Shown: positions 33,070 through 46,633 of the stretch, piece after piece
Position numbering within the stretch: position 1 is the first letter of the stretch
Layout of the letters: every line of letters starts with the position of its first letter
Source: Trichosporon coremiiforme
Taxonomy: Eukaryota; Basidiomycota; Tremellomycetes; Trichosporonales; Trichosporonaceae
Length of the DNA: 64,000 nt
Assembly (NCBI GenBank): GCA_039545355.1
Contig: BCJJ01000004.1
Span: 1,072,801-1,136,800 of the forward strand
Reading direction: 5' to 3'
Made by a program: the position numbers and the translations under genes
The notes under the pieces: generated by a model
What the model was told of the DNA's origin: nothing
The model's database searches: none
Seen by the model: the letters and a program-made list of their open reading frames with translations, nothing else

Positions 33070-36000
33070 ATGGCTCAACAGAATGGAGGACCACCGGGTC
33101 CTGCCCCGGCTCCGCTATCCCTCTCAGCAGTCCCCCCTACTCTCAACGACGTCCAGATCACAGAGTCACCCATCGAGATGTCCGAGACCAACCCCCAGCT
33201 CCCTTCCCAGCCGACTCAACCCCAAAACCTCACCGCTCCGATCCAGTACCCTCCAGCACCACCCCTCAATTCGGCGTCCAGTGGCTTAGAGCCTATCCGC
33301 CAGGACCCCATGGAGCCCGACTATCCGGCACCGCAACGAGCGAACGCACGATCCAAGGCGTATCTGGAACCGGTTCCGTACTCTGAGCACACCTTGGCTT
33401 CTTACATGGCCAAGCACCCCGACCACTCAGTCAAGAAGGCAATGAAGAAGCTGTACCCCCGCGCAAACTGCCTCTCCCGGATGGCACGATCGCTCGGCAG
33501 CGGCCACTCTGTCATCAAAGGTCTGACCGACAACGAGCTCAAATACTGGGAGTCCGTCGGGCCTGAGCTCAGGCGGAAGGCAGGCTGGAAGCTGCCTGAC
33601 GAGGACGCGCCCGGCGTCGAGGTATCGGAACTGTTCTGGAAGATGTACCTCTCGATCCAGCCGACAATTCAACACGACCACCTCGCCGGTATGACGGCGC
33701 CCGACCTGATCGGCAGCACAACAACAATGCCCCTCAGCATTGTGTCTCTGATTCCCGACATCATGCAGCACTACCGCTCGGTCATTATCCGCGCCCAGAA
33801 GGAGATTTTCTTGGCGACCAACTATTGGCAGTAAGTACACGCGTACGATCACCGTGCACGCTCGGCTGTTGACCCGCGGCTGACCCATGATGCGCCAAAC
33901 ACCGTTACTGACAAACACAACAGAGCCTCCGACTCGGTCACGGTAGTGAAACAAGCGCTTATGGACCTGTCCGCCAAAATCATCAAGGAGGGACGACCAA
34001 AGGTTGTGGTCAAGATCATGTACGACCGTGGTACTTGGGAGCAGCTATGGAACCCGCATGCGTTCGTGGGGCCCAAGGGCTACAAGCCACTCGATATGCC
34101 GATGCCCGACGAGGTTCCTGGACTGCACCTCCAGGTTATCGTGAGTCATCGCACGACGCGAACACGCGGCTGACGTCTTCTCAGAATTACCACAAGGTGC
34201 TGCTCGGCACGTTCCATGTGAAATTCCTTATCGTGGACCGCAAAGTCGTGCTGCTGAACAGCAACAACATCCAAGATCGCCCGAATCTGGAGTTGATGAC
34301 GCACCTCGAGGGCCCGATCGTCGACACATTTTACGACTCCGCCCTGTACTCGTGGAACAACACGATGACGCCGCCGTTGCCCTGCCTCGCGGACCCGTAC
34401 CAGCCACCGCGCAACTCCAACGGTGAGGTGTGCTACCTGTTCAAGGACTACAACCCCTACTTCCGCGACATTGAGGTTCTGAAGGCGGCGCGCGCGGCGA
34501 GAGCGATGCTCCGGCGGCAAACGCAGGACAACGAACTGGAACGCGCACGCTACATGGACCACAACTCACACACAGCTAGGGACCGTCTTGTTGAAGCTGT
34601 CCGGCAAGCTGTCGCGAACCAGAGACAAAACTTTGCCCACACGCAAGGGGAACTCGCGAACCGTGGAGCAATCGCCATGAAGGAGCTGAGGGAATTCGGA
34701 GAGAGGATGGGATTCCCGGCCACGAGTCGACCAGGAAGCAGGCGGGCCAGCGCGACTGACCTGACCAAGCTGCACCGGGGTGACTATGATGAAGAGACTG
34801 CGGCCATTACCGCTGCGAACCGCAAGTTGACCATGCCTGTCGCCTCGTCCGAGGCTACCACATCCCCTACCCTGCATGAGTTCCCCGTTCGGTCAAAGAC
34901 GATGCCCACTCAGCATCCGCACTTTGACTCGGACATTGATGGAACGACGACAGCGCAAACATCTGTCCGACAGAGCTTCCATTCCGCATACGACGGATCG
35001 GAGGATCAGCGACACGTTGGATTCGCGGCGACGGAGCGAAACGAAAGCCCGACGCCCTTTGTGACGTCTGTGTCGGAGAGCCCCGAAGCGATGACGACAG
35101 ACCTGCCACCATCGTACAAGGGCAACTCCGAGAAGCATGCGGACGGCGGTCCCTTCGCTGGCTCGCCCTCGTCGACATTCCCGCGCGCCCACGAGTCACC
35201 GTTCAAGGAGCCCGAGTCGCCGTTCAAGGAGGGGCCCGACACCGACACTAACGATGTCGGTGACAGCAGCGTCATCGACGAGAAGCGATTCTCCCGACTC
35301 AGGGGCGATCCGAACAGCGGCAACATCACGCCTCGCACCGAGCGCTCGTTCCGATGGGCGGACCGGTGGAACGACGACCTCGAGTCTGGTTCCGTGACGC
35401 CATACCACCCCCGCCAGTCGCTCGACGAGGAGATCCCGCCCGAGGGCGGCACGAAGCGCATGTTCAAGCTCTCGAAGCGGTTCAACGCCGGTGCCCTCAG
35501 CGAAGCGTGGGCTACGGTCGAGGATTCGGACGAGCTGGACAACTTCAACCCGCACGTCATCCACCAGCCGCACGACCCGTTCCCTGTCGCCCTCGTCTGC
35601 CGACGCCCGTTCGGTATCCCGGGTCACCAGGACATCAGCAACCCGCAGAACGCTGCCTGGCTCGCAGGCATGCGCTACGCCAAGCACAAGATCTTTATCC
35701 AGACGCCGACTCTGAACGCGCGCCCGCTCGTCCGTGCCGTGAAGCAGGCGTGTCGGCGCGGCGTCGAGGTGGTGCTCCTTCTCGACCTCGGCTTCAACGA
35801 CATGGCCGAGTCCATCGCGTTCCAGGGCGGCACAAACGAGCAGGTCGTCGACCGCTTATACAAGCTACTCATCAAGGAGGGCAAGGCGCAGCACCTCAAG
35901 GTCTACTGGTACACCGGCAAAGACCAGGTGCGCCCCCTGAACGCAGTCAAGAAGCAGCGCAACTGCCACATCAAGTTTGCCGCATACGACGACGAGGTCA

Positions 36001-36269
36001 TGATCCTCGGCAACGCAAACGGCGACACGCAGTCTGTCTTCCACTCGTCCGAGGTCAACGTCATGATCGACTCGAAGGAACGCGTCAAGGAAATCATGGA
36101 GACGCTGCTCTCCAACCAGAACACGATGCAGTATGGCGGTGTCGACGACGATGGCGTCTGGAGAGATGAGGAAGGGAAGACTCTCGTCGACTATGGCGCC
36201 ACCGGTGGTGGCGGGTTCATGAGCGGCGTCAGCGCCTTCATCCGCTTCGCCAAGACGGCCGCGAAGTAA
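33070..36269 (+). CDS. Phospholipase D-superfamily protein with two HKD motifs
   Basis: Three exons, 33070-33830, 33924-34140 and 34185-36269, giving 1020 residues. Two PLD catalytic motifs are intact in spacing: HVKFLIVDRKVVLLNSNN and HIKFAAYDDEVMILGNAN. The half-domains are separated by ~420 residues of charged, Ser/Pro-rich sequence. An unstructured Pro-rich N-terminus precedes the first domain (IIRAQKEIFLATNYW). There is no signal peptide or membrane span. The layout resembles uncharacterised fungal PLD-like or cardiolipin-synthase-like proteins, not classical PX/PH PLD (Spo14). The likely activity is phosphodiester hydrolysis or transphosphatidylation; the substrate is unknown. Confidence 0.88.
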
Positions 36270-36780
36270 GCGCCCTTGTGTGTGCCAAGTCCGAACAATG
36301 TCTAGCCCCGTGGCCGTGTACTCTCCCCGCCGTGGAATTCCTCGTGATCTCCTGTCTCTTTCGTCGTCTTCTCGTCGTCAACCGGCCGCCGACGCCACCG
36401 TCGACCCCCTCTCGACCCTTCCCCACTCCTCACCACCGGACGCTGTCCATGCCTCCCCTCTGGGGACGAACTCTTTAACCTTTTACACCTACAGCTTACT
36501 ACAATACGATACCACCCACTGCTCGAGACCGCACTCTTAGATCTCCCTTCACACTACACACTGTTGTCACATTTTCCCACACTGATCCCTTCATCAATCC
36601 CATATTACACGCCCACTGCCCACGCCCACGCCCGCCACGCTGCCCACGAGTTTGTATCCGTTAGGCTTGAGCCTGATGCATCATGTGATACCTACTGAGA
36701 GCGCTGCATTGTGTATACATTGAAGAACTAATGTGGGCTCAATGCCACCACCATAGGAGGGGACCCCGGGCGGAAGCAAA
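36270..36780. other. Intergenic region between PLD gene and HTS1
   Basis: Pyrimidine-rich DNA with no coding signal, including short C-rich repeats (GCCCACGCCCACGCCCGCC near 36610-36640). It should contain the HTS1 promoter. Confidence 0.5.
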
Positions 36781-38677
36781 ATGTCCCGATCGGTAGAGCC
36801 GACATTTTGGACTGGACTCGAGATGAAGCTCGGAGCACCTGCACAAGCCGACTCGACCACACATTTGTCTTGCTGCATGCTTGCGCGCTTTGGACGGGCA
36901 AGCCTTGGACGAACACTACCCCCCTTCCTCACTGTCACCCCCCTCTACCACCCCCGGTTCAACTCCACCGCCGTCGACATTCCCACCATGGCGTCCGTCG
37001 AGGAGCAGATCAAGGCGCTGCAGGACAAGATCAAGGCGCTCAAGGTCGCGAAGCAGGATGCGTCGGCCGAGATTGCGGAGATGAAGGCTCTGCAGGCCTC
37101 CAAGCCGAAGGACAAGAAGGCCGGCTCCGACTTCCAGCTCAAGGTGCCCAAGGGCACTCTGGACCACAAGCCTGCGGCGGCTCTGCTGCGGAAACGGATC
37201 TTCGCGACGCTCGAGGGCATCTTTGCCAAGCACGGCGCCGAGACGATCGACACGCCGGTGTTTGAGCTCCGGGACATTCTCGCGGGAAAGTACGGCGAGG
37301 ACTCGAAGCTGATCTACGACCTGGACGACCAGGGCGGCGAGAAGTGCTCGCTGCGTTACGACCTCACGGTCCCCTTTGCGCGCTACGTCGCCATGAACGG
37401 CCTCACCAACATGAAGCGCTACCACATTGCCAAGGTGTACCGCCGCGACCAGCCCGTGATGAGCAAGGGCCGCATGCGCGAGTTCTACCAGTGCGACTTT
37501 GACATTGCCGGCGCCTACGACCCCATGGTCCCCGATGCCGAGATCCTGTACATCCTCTGCGAGGCGCTCGATGCCCTCGAGATCCCCGAGTTCACCGTCA
37601 AGCTCAACCACCGCAAGATCCTCGATGGTATCTTTGAGCTCGCGGGCGTGCCGGCCGACAAGACGCGTGCGATTTCGTCGGCTGTCGACAAGCTCGACAA
37701 GCTCCCCTGGGCCGATGTGCGCAAGGAGATGACCGAGGAGAAGGGCCTCGACGGAGCTGTTGCCGACCGTATCGGCCAGTACGTCGGTCTCAAGGGTGAG
37801 TCATTGTGCGGTCCGCAGGACCACACTCAGCTGTGATGAGCGTAACGAAAGCTGACACCCAGGCAACGCGCGCGACGTGCTCGCCAAGCTCCAGTCCGAC
37901 GACGCGCTCATGGCCGTCCCCTCAGCCAAGGCGGGTCTGGACGACATGGCGCTCCTCTTCGACTTCCTCGACGTTTACGGTATCACGGGCAAGATGTCGT
38001 TCGACATGTCCCTCGCCCGCGGCCTCGACTACTACACCGGCATCATCTACGAGGCCGTCACGGACGGCTCGGCTCCTCCGTCCAAGGACGCTGCCGCTGT
38101 CCCTGAGAAGGCTGCTGCCGCCGAGAAGGGAGACAAGAAGGACAAGAAGGCGAAGAAGGGCGCGAACGTGAACGAGGACGGCGTCGACGAGTCTGCCGTC
38201 GGTGTCGGCTCCATCGCGGCTGGAGGACGGTACGACAACCTCGTCGGCATGTTTGCTGAGGCGGCCGGGTCTAAGCGTTCCAACGTGCCCTGCGTCGGTG
38301 TCTCCATCGGTGTCGAGCGTGTGTACGCCATCTTGAACGCTCGTTTGGCCCAGCAAAAGGCCCGCTCGAAGGAGACGGACGTCTTCGTGCTCGCGCTCGG
38401 CGGCGGCCTCCTCCCGGAACGCATGAAGTTCGCCAAGATGCTCTGGGACGCCGGCATCAAGGCCGAGTTTTCGTTCAAGAACAAGCCGAAGGCGCCCCAG
38501 CAGTGGGCGCAGGCTGACTCTGACGGGGTCAAGTTCGTTGCCATTCTCGCGCCGTCCGAGCTCGAGAAGGGCACCGTGCGCATCAAGGAGCAGGGCGTCG
38601 AGCGCGAGGCGGGCGCCGACAACGGAGAAGAGGTCAGGATGGAGGACGTCGTCAAGTACCTCAAGGAGAGGCTTTAG
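36781..38677 (+). CDS. HTS1: Histidyl-tRNA synthetase, probable dual cytosolic/mitochondrial
   Basis: Two exons, xxx-37795 and 37863-38677. Class II motifs are intact: [26 protein letters not shown], the HisRS signature [14 protein letters not shown] and [11 protein letters not shown], then the anticodon domain. Three in-frame starts exist. ATG 36988 in a good context (ACCATGG) gives a 540-residue cytosolic form beginning with a coiled WHEP-like helix. ATG 36877 gives 577 residues with [17 protein letters not shown] ahead, an Arg/Ser-rich, acid-free presequence. ATG 36781 gives 609. Yeast HTS1 is known to make both compartment forms from alternative starts, so the same is inferred here. A Lys-rich insert interrupts the catalytic part. 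Confidence 0.94.
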
Positions 38678-38813
38678 GTGTCCCGATGGGACACGCAAAA
38701 ACTAGGTGGTAATGCATCTATCTTATCCTTTTAGTCATCTCAATGTTGCAACGAGAATGGTTGTGGTGGCAAAGCTGCGCCTCAATGCATCTCGTCTACA
38801 GATAGGAACGCAA

Positions 38814-39017
38814 CTAGGGCCGCGTCTTGGCACGGATCTGGTTGACGATGAGACTCTTGTACGCCGCGACGTCTCCCTTGAACTTGGTAAGCGTTCCGTC
38901 CGCACACACCCAGAGCTGGTTCGCGGTAGCGTTGATGAAGCGCTCGTCGTGGGAGATGAGAATGACACCGCCCTTGAACGCCTTGACGGCCTCGGCGAGG
39001 CCATCGAGACCCTCTGC

Positions 39018-39050
<33 letters not shown>

Positions 39051-41045
39051 GACGTGCGGGTTGCCCCACGCAAGCACGGCAAAGGCGACACGCGACTTCT
39101 GACCTCCGGACAACGTGCCAATCTTCTGCAGACCGGTGAGACCCGTGATGCCGAACTGGCCCAGGTGGGAGCGGTACTCCTGCTCCGTCTTGCCCGGGAA
39201 CTTGGACTGCATGAACTGCACGGAAGACAGACCCAGGTCGAGCTGGTCCATGTGGTGCTGCGTGAAGTAGCCGACGCGGCAGCGGCTGTTGATCGTCGCA
39301 TTTCCCTTGCTCGGCTGCAGCTTGCCCGTGAGGAGCTTGATCAGCGTCGACTTTCCTGCTCCGTTCGGTCCGATGATGGCGTGACGCGAGTCCAGGTCCA
39401 CGTTCATGTTGACGTCCTTCAGGATGAGCTTCTCGGGCGTGTAGCCGAACGTCGCCTCGTCCAGCTGCAGGAGCGGTGGGGAGATCTTGTCCGGGTCCGG
39501 GAACTTGAACTTTTCGTTCGCGTCGTCCTCCTCTGGCGGCTCGAGGTCCGGCAGCTTCTCGAGAATCTTGATACGCGACTGCGCCTGCTGGGCGCGGTTG
39601 GCGTTGTACCGCCATCGGTCGATGTACGCCTGCAGGTGCTGGCGGTACGCGAGCTGGGCTTCGTACTCCTTGCGCTGGGCGAGGGCACGCTCCGTCTTAG
39701 TCGCGTAGAAGTTGGTGAAGTTGCCCTTGTAGTAGTCGAGGCGCTGCGAGTGCTGGTGCACAATGTCGGTCGCGACGGCGTCGAGGAACGCACGGTCGTG
39801 CGAGACGACGAGAATCGTACCAGGCCACGTTTGCAGGTAGTCTTCGAGCCAGGCAATGGCGTTCAGGTCCAACATGTTCGACGGCTCGTCGAGCATGAGT
39901 ACGTCCGGCTTGACGAAGAGCGCACGCGCGAGCGCAAGACGCATACGCCAACCTCCCGAGAAGGAGCTGGTCGGCTTCTGCTGGTCCTCCTCGCTGAAAC
40001 CGAGACCGGCGAGTAGGGCACCTGCACGTGCCGGGCCAGTCTCGGCTTCCATCTCGACGAGCGATCGCTGAATCTCGCCGAGACGAGTCGCGAGGTCGTC
40101 CTTCTCGCGCTCAAACTCGACACGCACAGCCTCCGCATCCGTTCCCGGCCCGTCGCGCTCCATCCGCTCCAGCTGCTCGTTCACCTCCTTCTCGTCCTGC
40201 ATGAGCTTGTGTCGCCAGACGTCGGCCTTCAGCACACTGTCGATCGCCTTCGTGTCGTCGCCCACGATCTCCTGCTCGACGTACAGCACCGAGATGTGCT
40301 GAGGGATCGGCAGCTCACGCAGCGCCATGTTGCGCAGCAGAGTCGACTTACCCACACCGTTACGACCGATGAGACCGTAGCGGCGTCCGTAGGCCATGGT
40401 GAGCGTGGCGCCGGAGAGGATACGGTTCGAAGCGAACGAGACGTCGATGTTCGTGAGGTGGATGTCCTTCGACTTGCCCTTGGCGGCACCGGAGAGGTCG
40501 AGCGGGTTGACGCGCATGAACATCTCCTCGTAGTTTGCCTGCTTCTTCTGCAGCTCGATGAGCTTCGAGCCCTCGTAGAGGGAACGCTTCGAGCGCTTCT
40601 CGAGCTTGGCCTTGAGCTTGGCCTCTGCCTTGGCGAGCTTGGCCATGTCGACACGCGAAGTGTGCGACTTGTTCACACTGTCCAGGTCGACGGTGCCCGA
40701 CATCGCGATCGTGGCCGACTGCTGCTGGTTGCGCATCGAGACGGTCTTGTCGAGCTTGGTCGCCTTGTCGCTCTTGCGCACGCGCTTGCTGCTCTGCGAC
40801 TCGAGGTACGCCTCCAGTCGCTCCATGAAGTCGTCGAGCGCTTTCGTGTTTGACGACGAGGGACCGCCCGTGAGCATACCCCTCGTCATCGAGACGATCT
40901 CATCGACCTCCTCGTCCTCGTCGTCGACGAGACCGGAGATGTAGTCGACAACAACGTCGTCCGTCTGCGGGAAGGTCTTGCGCTGGGTGTCAGCTTGGAG
41001 ATTGTCGGTCGCGAAGCTTACTATGTCCTGTGCAACTACGCCCAT
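38814..41045 (-). CDS. GCN20: ABCF ATPase Gcn20/ABCF3
   Basis: A single exon of 743 residues, notable in an intron-rich window. An N-terminal region of ~190 residues (FATDNLQADTQRK) is followed by two ABC domains: GRNGVGKSTLL, FSGGWRMRLALARALF, LDEPSNMLD, then GPNGAGKSTLI, LSGGQKSRVAFA, LDEPTNHLD. VLYVEQEIVGDDT after the first Walker A is the Gcn20/ABCF3 mark that separates it from Arb1 and New1. Gcn20 binds Gcn1 and ribosomes and helps activate the kinase Gcn2 on amino-acid starvation. It is convergent with HTS1, 136 bp apart. Confidence 0.93.
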
Positions 41046-41589
41046 GGTGTCGCTGGTTGTAGATGAGGTCGGTGACTGATCCGAACGTGTAAGCCGACGA
41101 CTTTTGCAGGTGGACCATCCTCCGGATCCGGCGGGTTATTGCTTCCGCTCCCTCTGAAATCGTGAGTTAATCGTAGCGTTGTCCGCAACAATCTGCACCA
41201 TGTTCATGTCCTCCGCACTGGTACCGGAGAAGCTGTGGGACTGTCTCGCCCCCACCGACCGCGCTGCTTGCATGGGCTCTCCGCAAACACCATCTCTCAA
41301 TGTTGTTAACGAAGACTGACCGTCCAGTGGTAGGGCGGAGTTGACACTATCTCCGCTGCTGCCTCTGTTCGAAGGTGGCATGGACGAAACACAGGTAATA
41401 GAACACATGGTGCATAACTGTATAACGATGAAAAGCATAATATTAGGTAGGATGTGATACACGTAGTTGATCAAGGTGTAGCAAGGAAGTCTAGATGGGG
41501 TCTGCCCCGTTACTTTTTTTTTTATGTGCAACACCCGAGCGTCGCTAACTCGCAGACGGCTTTCTGACGCTCGCCGCCCCACTGCTCGC
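41046..41589. other. Intergenic region between GCN20 start and ABCC transporter stop
   Basis: It holds the GCN20 promoter and the transporter 3' end. A run of ten T at about 41514-41523 is the only conspicuous feature. The open frame crossing it on the minus strand is a shadow of the transporter gene. Confidence 0.5.
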
Positions 41590-44500
41590 TCAGTGCTCCA
41601 TAGCCTCGACCAACTTGGCAAAGTAACTGTCGGGGTTAGCCTTGAGGTTGGCGGGCGTGTCGAACTCGAGTACCTTGCCCTTGCCGAGGACGAGGATTTT
41701 GTCATAGTCCATGACAGTGCCAAGGCGGTGGGCGATGGTGAGCACCGTCGTCGACGGGGGCAGGTTGCGGATCGCCATCTGCACCTCATTGTCCAGGGAA
41801 ATGTCGATGCTGCTCGTCGCCTCGTCGAGGATGAGCACTTTGGACTGGCGGACGAGGGCACGCGCAAGCGCGACGAGCTGACGCTGACCCTGCGACAGGT
41901 TGCTGCCACCGGCCGCGATCAGCGTGTCGAGCGTGATGCGCTGGGGAGTGGCGGTGCCCGCGGCAGCGGCGTTGGCGTACGCAGCGGACTGACCGAGACC
42001 GGACTGGTCCATGGCGTCGGTCAGCACGCTGTCCGCGTACTCGCCGAAGGGGTCCAGGTTGAAGCGCAGGCTGCCGCTGAGCAGGACGGGGTCCTGGGGG
42101 ATGATCGTGACGTGGCTGCGCAGATCGTGCAGGTTGATCTTGTCGGTGCGGATACCGTCAATGTAGACTTCACCGCTCGTCGGAATCATGCGCAGAAGCG
42201 CAAGCGCCATGGTGGACTTGCCGCTACCAGTGCGACCAACGATACCGATCTTCTCGCCGCTAGCAATGCGCACGTTGATGTTGTCGAGCACAGTCGGGCC
42301 GTCCTCGGCGTACTTGGCGCAGAGGTTCTCGAGCACGACCTCGCCAGAGGTGGGCCAGGCGGCAGGAGGCTTGCGCTCGGGAACACTGGGAGGCTCCTGG
42401 TCGATGACCATGTAGTCCTCGATACGCTCGACCGAGTTGCCCTGAACCTCCATCTCGTTGACCATACGGACCCACCAGAGGATCATGATTGAGAACGAGA
42501 TGGCCTGCTGGAGCGCGAAACCGGCGTCGGACGGGTCGAGGGGCGACAGGTAGATGAGGAACGAGGCAAGGAGGGCCGAGAAGACACCGCCGAGCATGTC
42601 GATACGGATCGTAACCCATCGGTTCAGGTTGTAGAAGGCAGTAGCGGCACGAGTGTACTTGTCGGCCTTCTCCTGGGTCTCCCGCTTGATCTGCTCCTGA
42701 GCGCCGTAGGCACGGATCGAGACGATGCCGTTGATAGACGCAGACAGGTGCGAGAACAGTGGCGACTTGGCGTTCGACATCTCACGCTTGACAGAGAGCT
42801 GGCCGTGGATGTACAGCTCGCCGATGAACGCGCCGATGAGGCCAATGATGATGGCCGGAATCGAGAACAGGGGCACGAGGACGACGACGGAGACAAACTT
42901 GATAAGCATGCCCATGGTCATGGTGAAGACGCCGATAGCGGTCTCGGTGAAGTTGCCGTCGATCTGCTTCATGTCCTTGGTGAAACGCGAGATGATGCGA
43001 CCCACAGGAGTCGTGTCGAGGAAGCGCAGGTATGAGCCGAAGATCTTGTGCACGAGGCGGGCGTGAACGATACGGGACGCGCGCATCGAACCCTGGTAGT
43101 ACAGGACGGTAGCGAGGGCGACGGAGACGGTACCGAGCACAACCCAGACCATGTACCAGCCGAGCCAGTAGACGGGGTCGACTTTGGTCGGGCTGGACGA
43201 GGTGCGGTAGGCACGAGCCCAGAGACCGAGCCAGTACGGCTGGAGAGCGGCAAGAACCTGGCTCGCGAAAAGCAGGCCCCAGAACAGAATCCAGAAAGTG
43301 GGTCCCCCAAACGAGCCGAAGAAGCGGAACAAAGCCCTGCGAGAGATGCGGCCCTCAGACTTCTCCTCGTCCTTGATGAGCTTGTTCTTGGCCTCCTCGG
43401 CGTCGCCGATCTTACCGTTCGCCTCAGAGGCGGCGGCTGCGTCGGCAACCTTGGCTTCCTCGGCCTCCTTCTTCTGCTCAGAAATGTCAGTAGCAGAGCT
43501 GGAGGCAGAGACGCAGGTCGAGTCGACGGGGCCAGCGTGAGTGACAACACCGTTCTCGTTCAGGCTGACCAAGTAAGAGGCGATCGGGGCAGCGAGGTGC
43601 GTGTGGTGCGTGATGAGGACGACAGTGCGTCCCTCGATGAGGCTGCCCTTGAAAAGGTTGTCAATGATGAAGCGCGAGGTGAGGGTGTCGAGAGCCGAGA
43701 AGATGTCGTCAAGGAGAACAGTGGCAGTGCGTGCGTAGATGGCACGAGCGAGGGTAATACGGGCTTTCTGACCACCGCTCAAAGTGACACCCTTCTCGCC
43801 GATCTCGGTCTGGTCACCGTCGTCAAACATCTTGATGTCGGGCTCGAGAGCACAGTCGTGGATGACCTTGCGGTAGCGCGCCTCATCGTACGGGCTGCCG
43901 AAGAGGATGTTGTCACGGATAGAAGACGACAGGCACCAGCTCTCCTGGGCAGCGTACGAGACGCCACCCTGACGAGGGAGGTGGAAGAACGATCCGGGCT
44001 TGCCCTCATAGTGCAGCTCGCCGATAAGCGCCTTCAGGAGCGACGACTTGCCGCTGCCGGTGGGACCGGTGATCAGACTGACCTCACCCTTAGGGAGAGT
44101 CACGTCGGGAATGTTGAGGCGGAAGTTCATGATGTTCTTGTTCTCCACATCCTTGCCCCAAGCGAAGACGGCGTCCTTGAAGCGGATGAGACCGTCGTCG
44201 ATGGCTGAGAGCTGCTCCGGAGTCTGCTGGAAGTCGAGCTGGGCACCCGGGCTGAACGCGTCGATCATGTCGGTCTCGTTCAAGAACTTGTTGATACGGT
44301 TGAGAGAGACGCCAGACGTGATGTACTGGTTGACCATCCAAAAGGTCATACCGAAGAGGTCCTTGAGCATCTCGAAGATGCCCATGCTGGTGAAGACCGT
44401 AGCAGCATCCAGGGGCCTCTTCTGAATAAGGGTGTACGAAGCGAGGGAGACGGTCATCGTGACAACAGGGAGGATCAGGTTGACGACGTTGTTGATGCTG

Positions 44501-46633
44501 GGCACGATCAGTTGTCGAGGAGTTTCTTGCGACTTACAGGTTCAGAAGACGACGCTTCCAAGTGAGGACAAGCTCGTCCTCACGCTTTGCGGAGATACGA
44601 GCCTTGATCTTGTCCTCCCAGCCGAACATCTTGATGATGCGGAGAGCGCCAATGGCCTCGGTAACAGTGTCGACACGGGCGTCGGTGGACTCCATCTTGG
44701 CAGTCTGGACACCAGCGGAGAGCTTCGTGATCCAGCCGGGGAGAGGGAGGGTGACGAGCAGAGCGAAGACACCGAACAGGGCACTCCAGCTGAGCATCTT
44801 GTACAAGATGTACATGCAGAGAATCAGCGATGTGGGCGTGTAGACGAGGAAGAGCAGAATGTCGCGGCCCTCGACGAGCGATTCAATGTCCTGCGACATG
44901 AGCACGTTGATGCGACCGATAATGCCCTGCTGGGGAGCCTTGGCCGCGGCGGGCTCGACGTCCTTCTTGTCCTTGCCGTTGGCCGCGCCATTGGCGTCAC
45001 CGTTCGAGTGGCCGTTCTGCTCCTCCTCGATCTCCTCGATCTGGATCTCGGGGACGTCGACGTCCTGCTTCTTCTCATCCTCCTCGACAGTGTCCTTCAT
45101 GCGGAGACGAAGGGCGTGGTCGAACAGGAGCTGAGTCAGCAACGCCTCAGCACGGACAAGACAGCGGGTCATGATGAAAACGTAGTACTGGATGCACATC
45201 GAGTTCAGAGTCGGGCCGAGGAAAAGGAGGGCGATCCACACCCAGGGCTTGATCTTTGCGCCCTTGCCCTCTTCCTGGATGTAGTTGAGGAGGCGGTTGA
45301 GAGCAATAGTCGGAGTGATCTCCCAAACCGCAGTGAGAGCACACATAACACCGGCCCAGATGAACTCAGAGCGGAACGTGGTCAGGAGGTTCCAGAACAG
45401 GTGCACGTTCTTCCAGCCCTTCTCCTTGCGGCGCATCGGGTCGAGCTTGTGCATGTGCTTGCCGTAGAGGTGCGAGGCACGGTCGTAGTCGGCGAGCGGG
45501 TGCAGGTCATCGTAGGGGAGAGCAGTCGTCTTCCACGCCTTGCGGATCAGGTCGGTCATGAAGTTGTAGAAGATGAAGTTGAACGGTGATGCGGTCTGCT
45601 CGGGGTGGATGAGCTCGGCAGGCGTGGGCGCCGAAGGGTCGGCGGGGATGTAGGTTCTGGGCCGCACAAGCGGCATCACAATACCGGCGAGGAAGAGCAT
45701 GCCGATACGGGTCCAGGTGACCCAGTTGTTGAGGTCAGAGGGCGAGAGGTAGTACGTCAGCTCCGGCCAGATGTCGCGGTAGGCGTAGATGCCGAAGGCG
45801 ATGGCGAGGAGAATATCGATGTGGTTCGTGAAATTGCGACGCAGCTTGGTGCGCGAAAGCGCAAGAACCATGAACGAAAGCAAGAGAACATAGAGCTGCG
45901 AGTCAGTTGTGACCGGAGTAATCGAAGCTCACGTAGAAGACACAGCATCCCATCTCTCCCCACTCGAGGCTCGAATAATCGCCGACGGTGGGCTTGTTCT
46001 TCTTTTTCTTTTTCTTCTTCAGCGCCTCGAACGTACCGCCGGGGACATCAGACGTGTCCTCATCATCGGGAGGAGGACCATCAGCGAGAATGGCAGCGTA
46101 AATGCTAAGCGCGAGAAGGCCAGTAACGAGGAGGGTCCTGAAGATGTCGAGGAATACGATGATGGTGCCGTTGGAGCGGAGGGTAGTCCAGTGCGAGCGC
46201 AAGTCGGCGATTAAGCCCTGCGAGGGCATACACGGGGGCGGCTCGACGGGCTCAACGACCTCGACGTCTGGCTCGATTTCATCGTCGTCGCCCAGGAAGA
46301 TCGGCTGCCTTCTGGTGACGCACGAGCGAACTTTGGCGTAGATTCTCGGTGCTGCCCACTTGAGACCGAACCAAAGCAGAGAGAGCAAGACAAGGCATGG
46401 AAGGATGTAGAGAGTGTGGGGGAAGATTAGCGGCGTGGGACTGGCTGTCAGCAGACTGTCACGGTGCTGCGGACGCGCGATCACACGAGCAGGAGGTGCA
46501 TGCCTGCCTGGTGACGAAAACATAAATAAACGTACTGAGGCTTCTCCTTCTTGTGCTTGACGAAGGCGTAGCCGAGATTGAAGACGCTCTGAGCATGCTG
46601 TGAGGCAGCAAGGCCCAATGCCTCGAGAGGCAT
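41590..46633 (-). CDS. ABCC full ABC transporter (Yor1/MRP-like)
   Basis: Four exons on the complement: 46536-46633, 45933-46440, 44538-45895 and 41590-44497; 1623 residues, phases consistent. At least two extra hydrophobic segments precede the core (TLYILPCLVLLSLLWFGL and FRTLLVTGLLALSIYAAIL), separated by a linker. TMD1 is followed by NBD1 (GPTGSGKSSLL, LSGGQKARITLARAIY, LDDIFSALD), TMD2 and NBD2 (GRTGSGKSTMALALL, LSQGQRQLVALARALV, LDEATSSID). The Asp instead of Glu after Walker B in NBD1 is usual for ABCC proteins. It is a plasma or vacuolar membrane exporter, perhaps of organic anions, glutathione conjugates or drugs. An LKKKKKKKNK tract lies between the early spans. Confidence 0.92.

Noticed and set aside
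38765..38773. A third GGTGGCAAA
   Set aside because: A single copy between the convergent ends of HTS1 and GCN20; about 0.5 copies are expected by chance in the window.
38706..40016. 436-codon plus-strand open frame
   Set aside because: Antisense to GCN20; the minus strand has complete ABC signatures.
43048..44208. 386-codon plus-strand open frame, and similar ones at 41524-42492 and 44432-45589
   Set aside because: All are antisense to the ABCC transporter, Arg/Glu/Asp-rich, with no recognisable domain.
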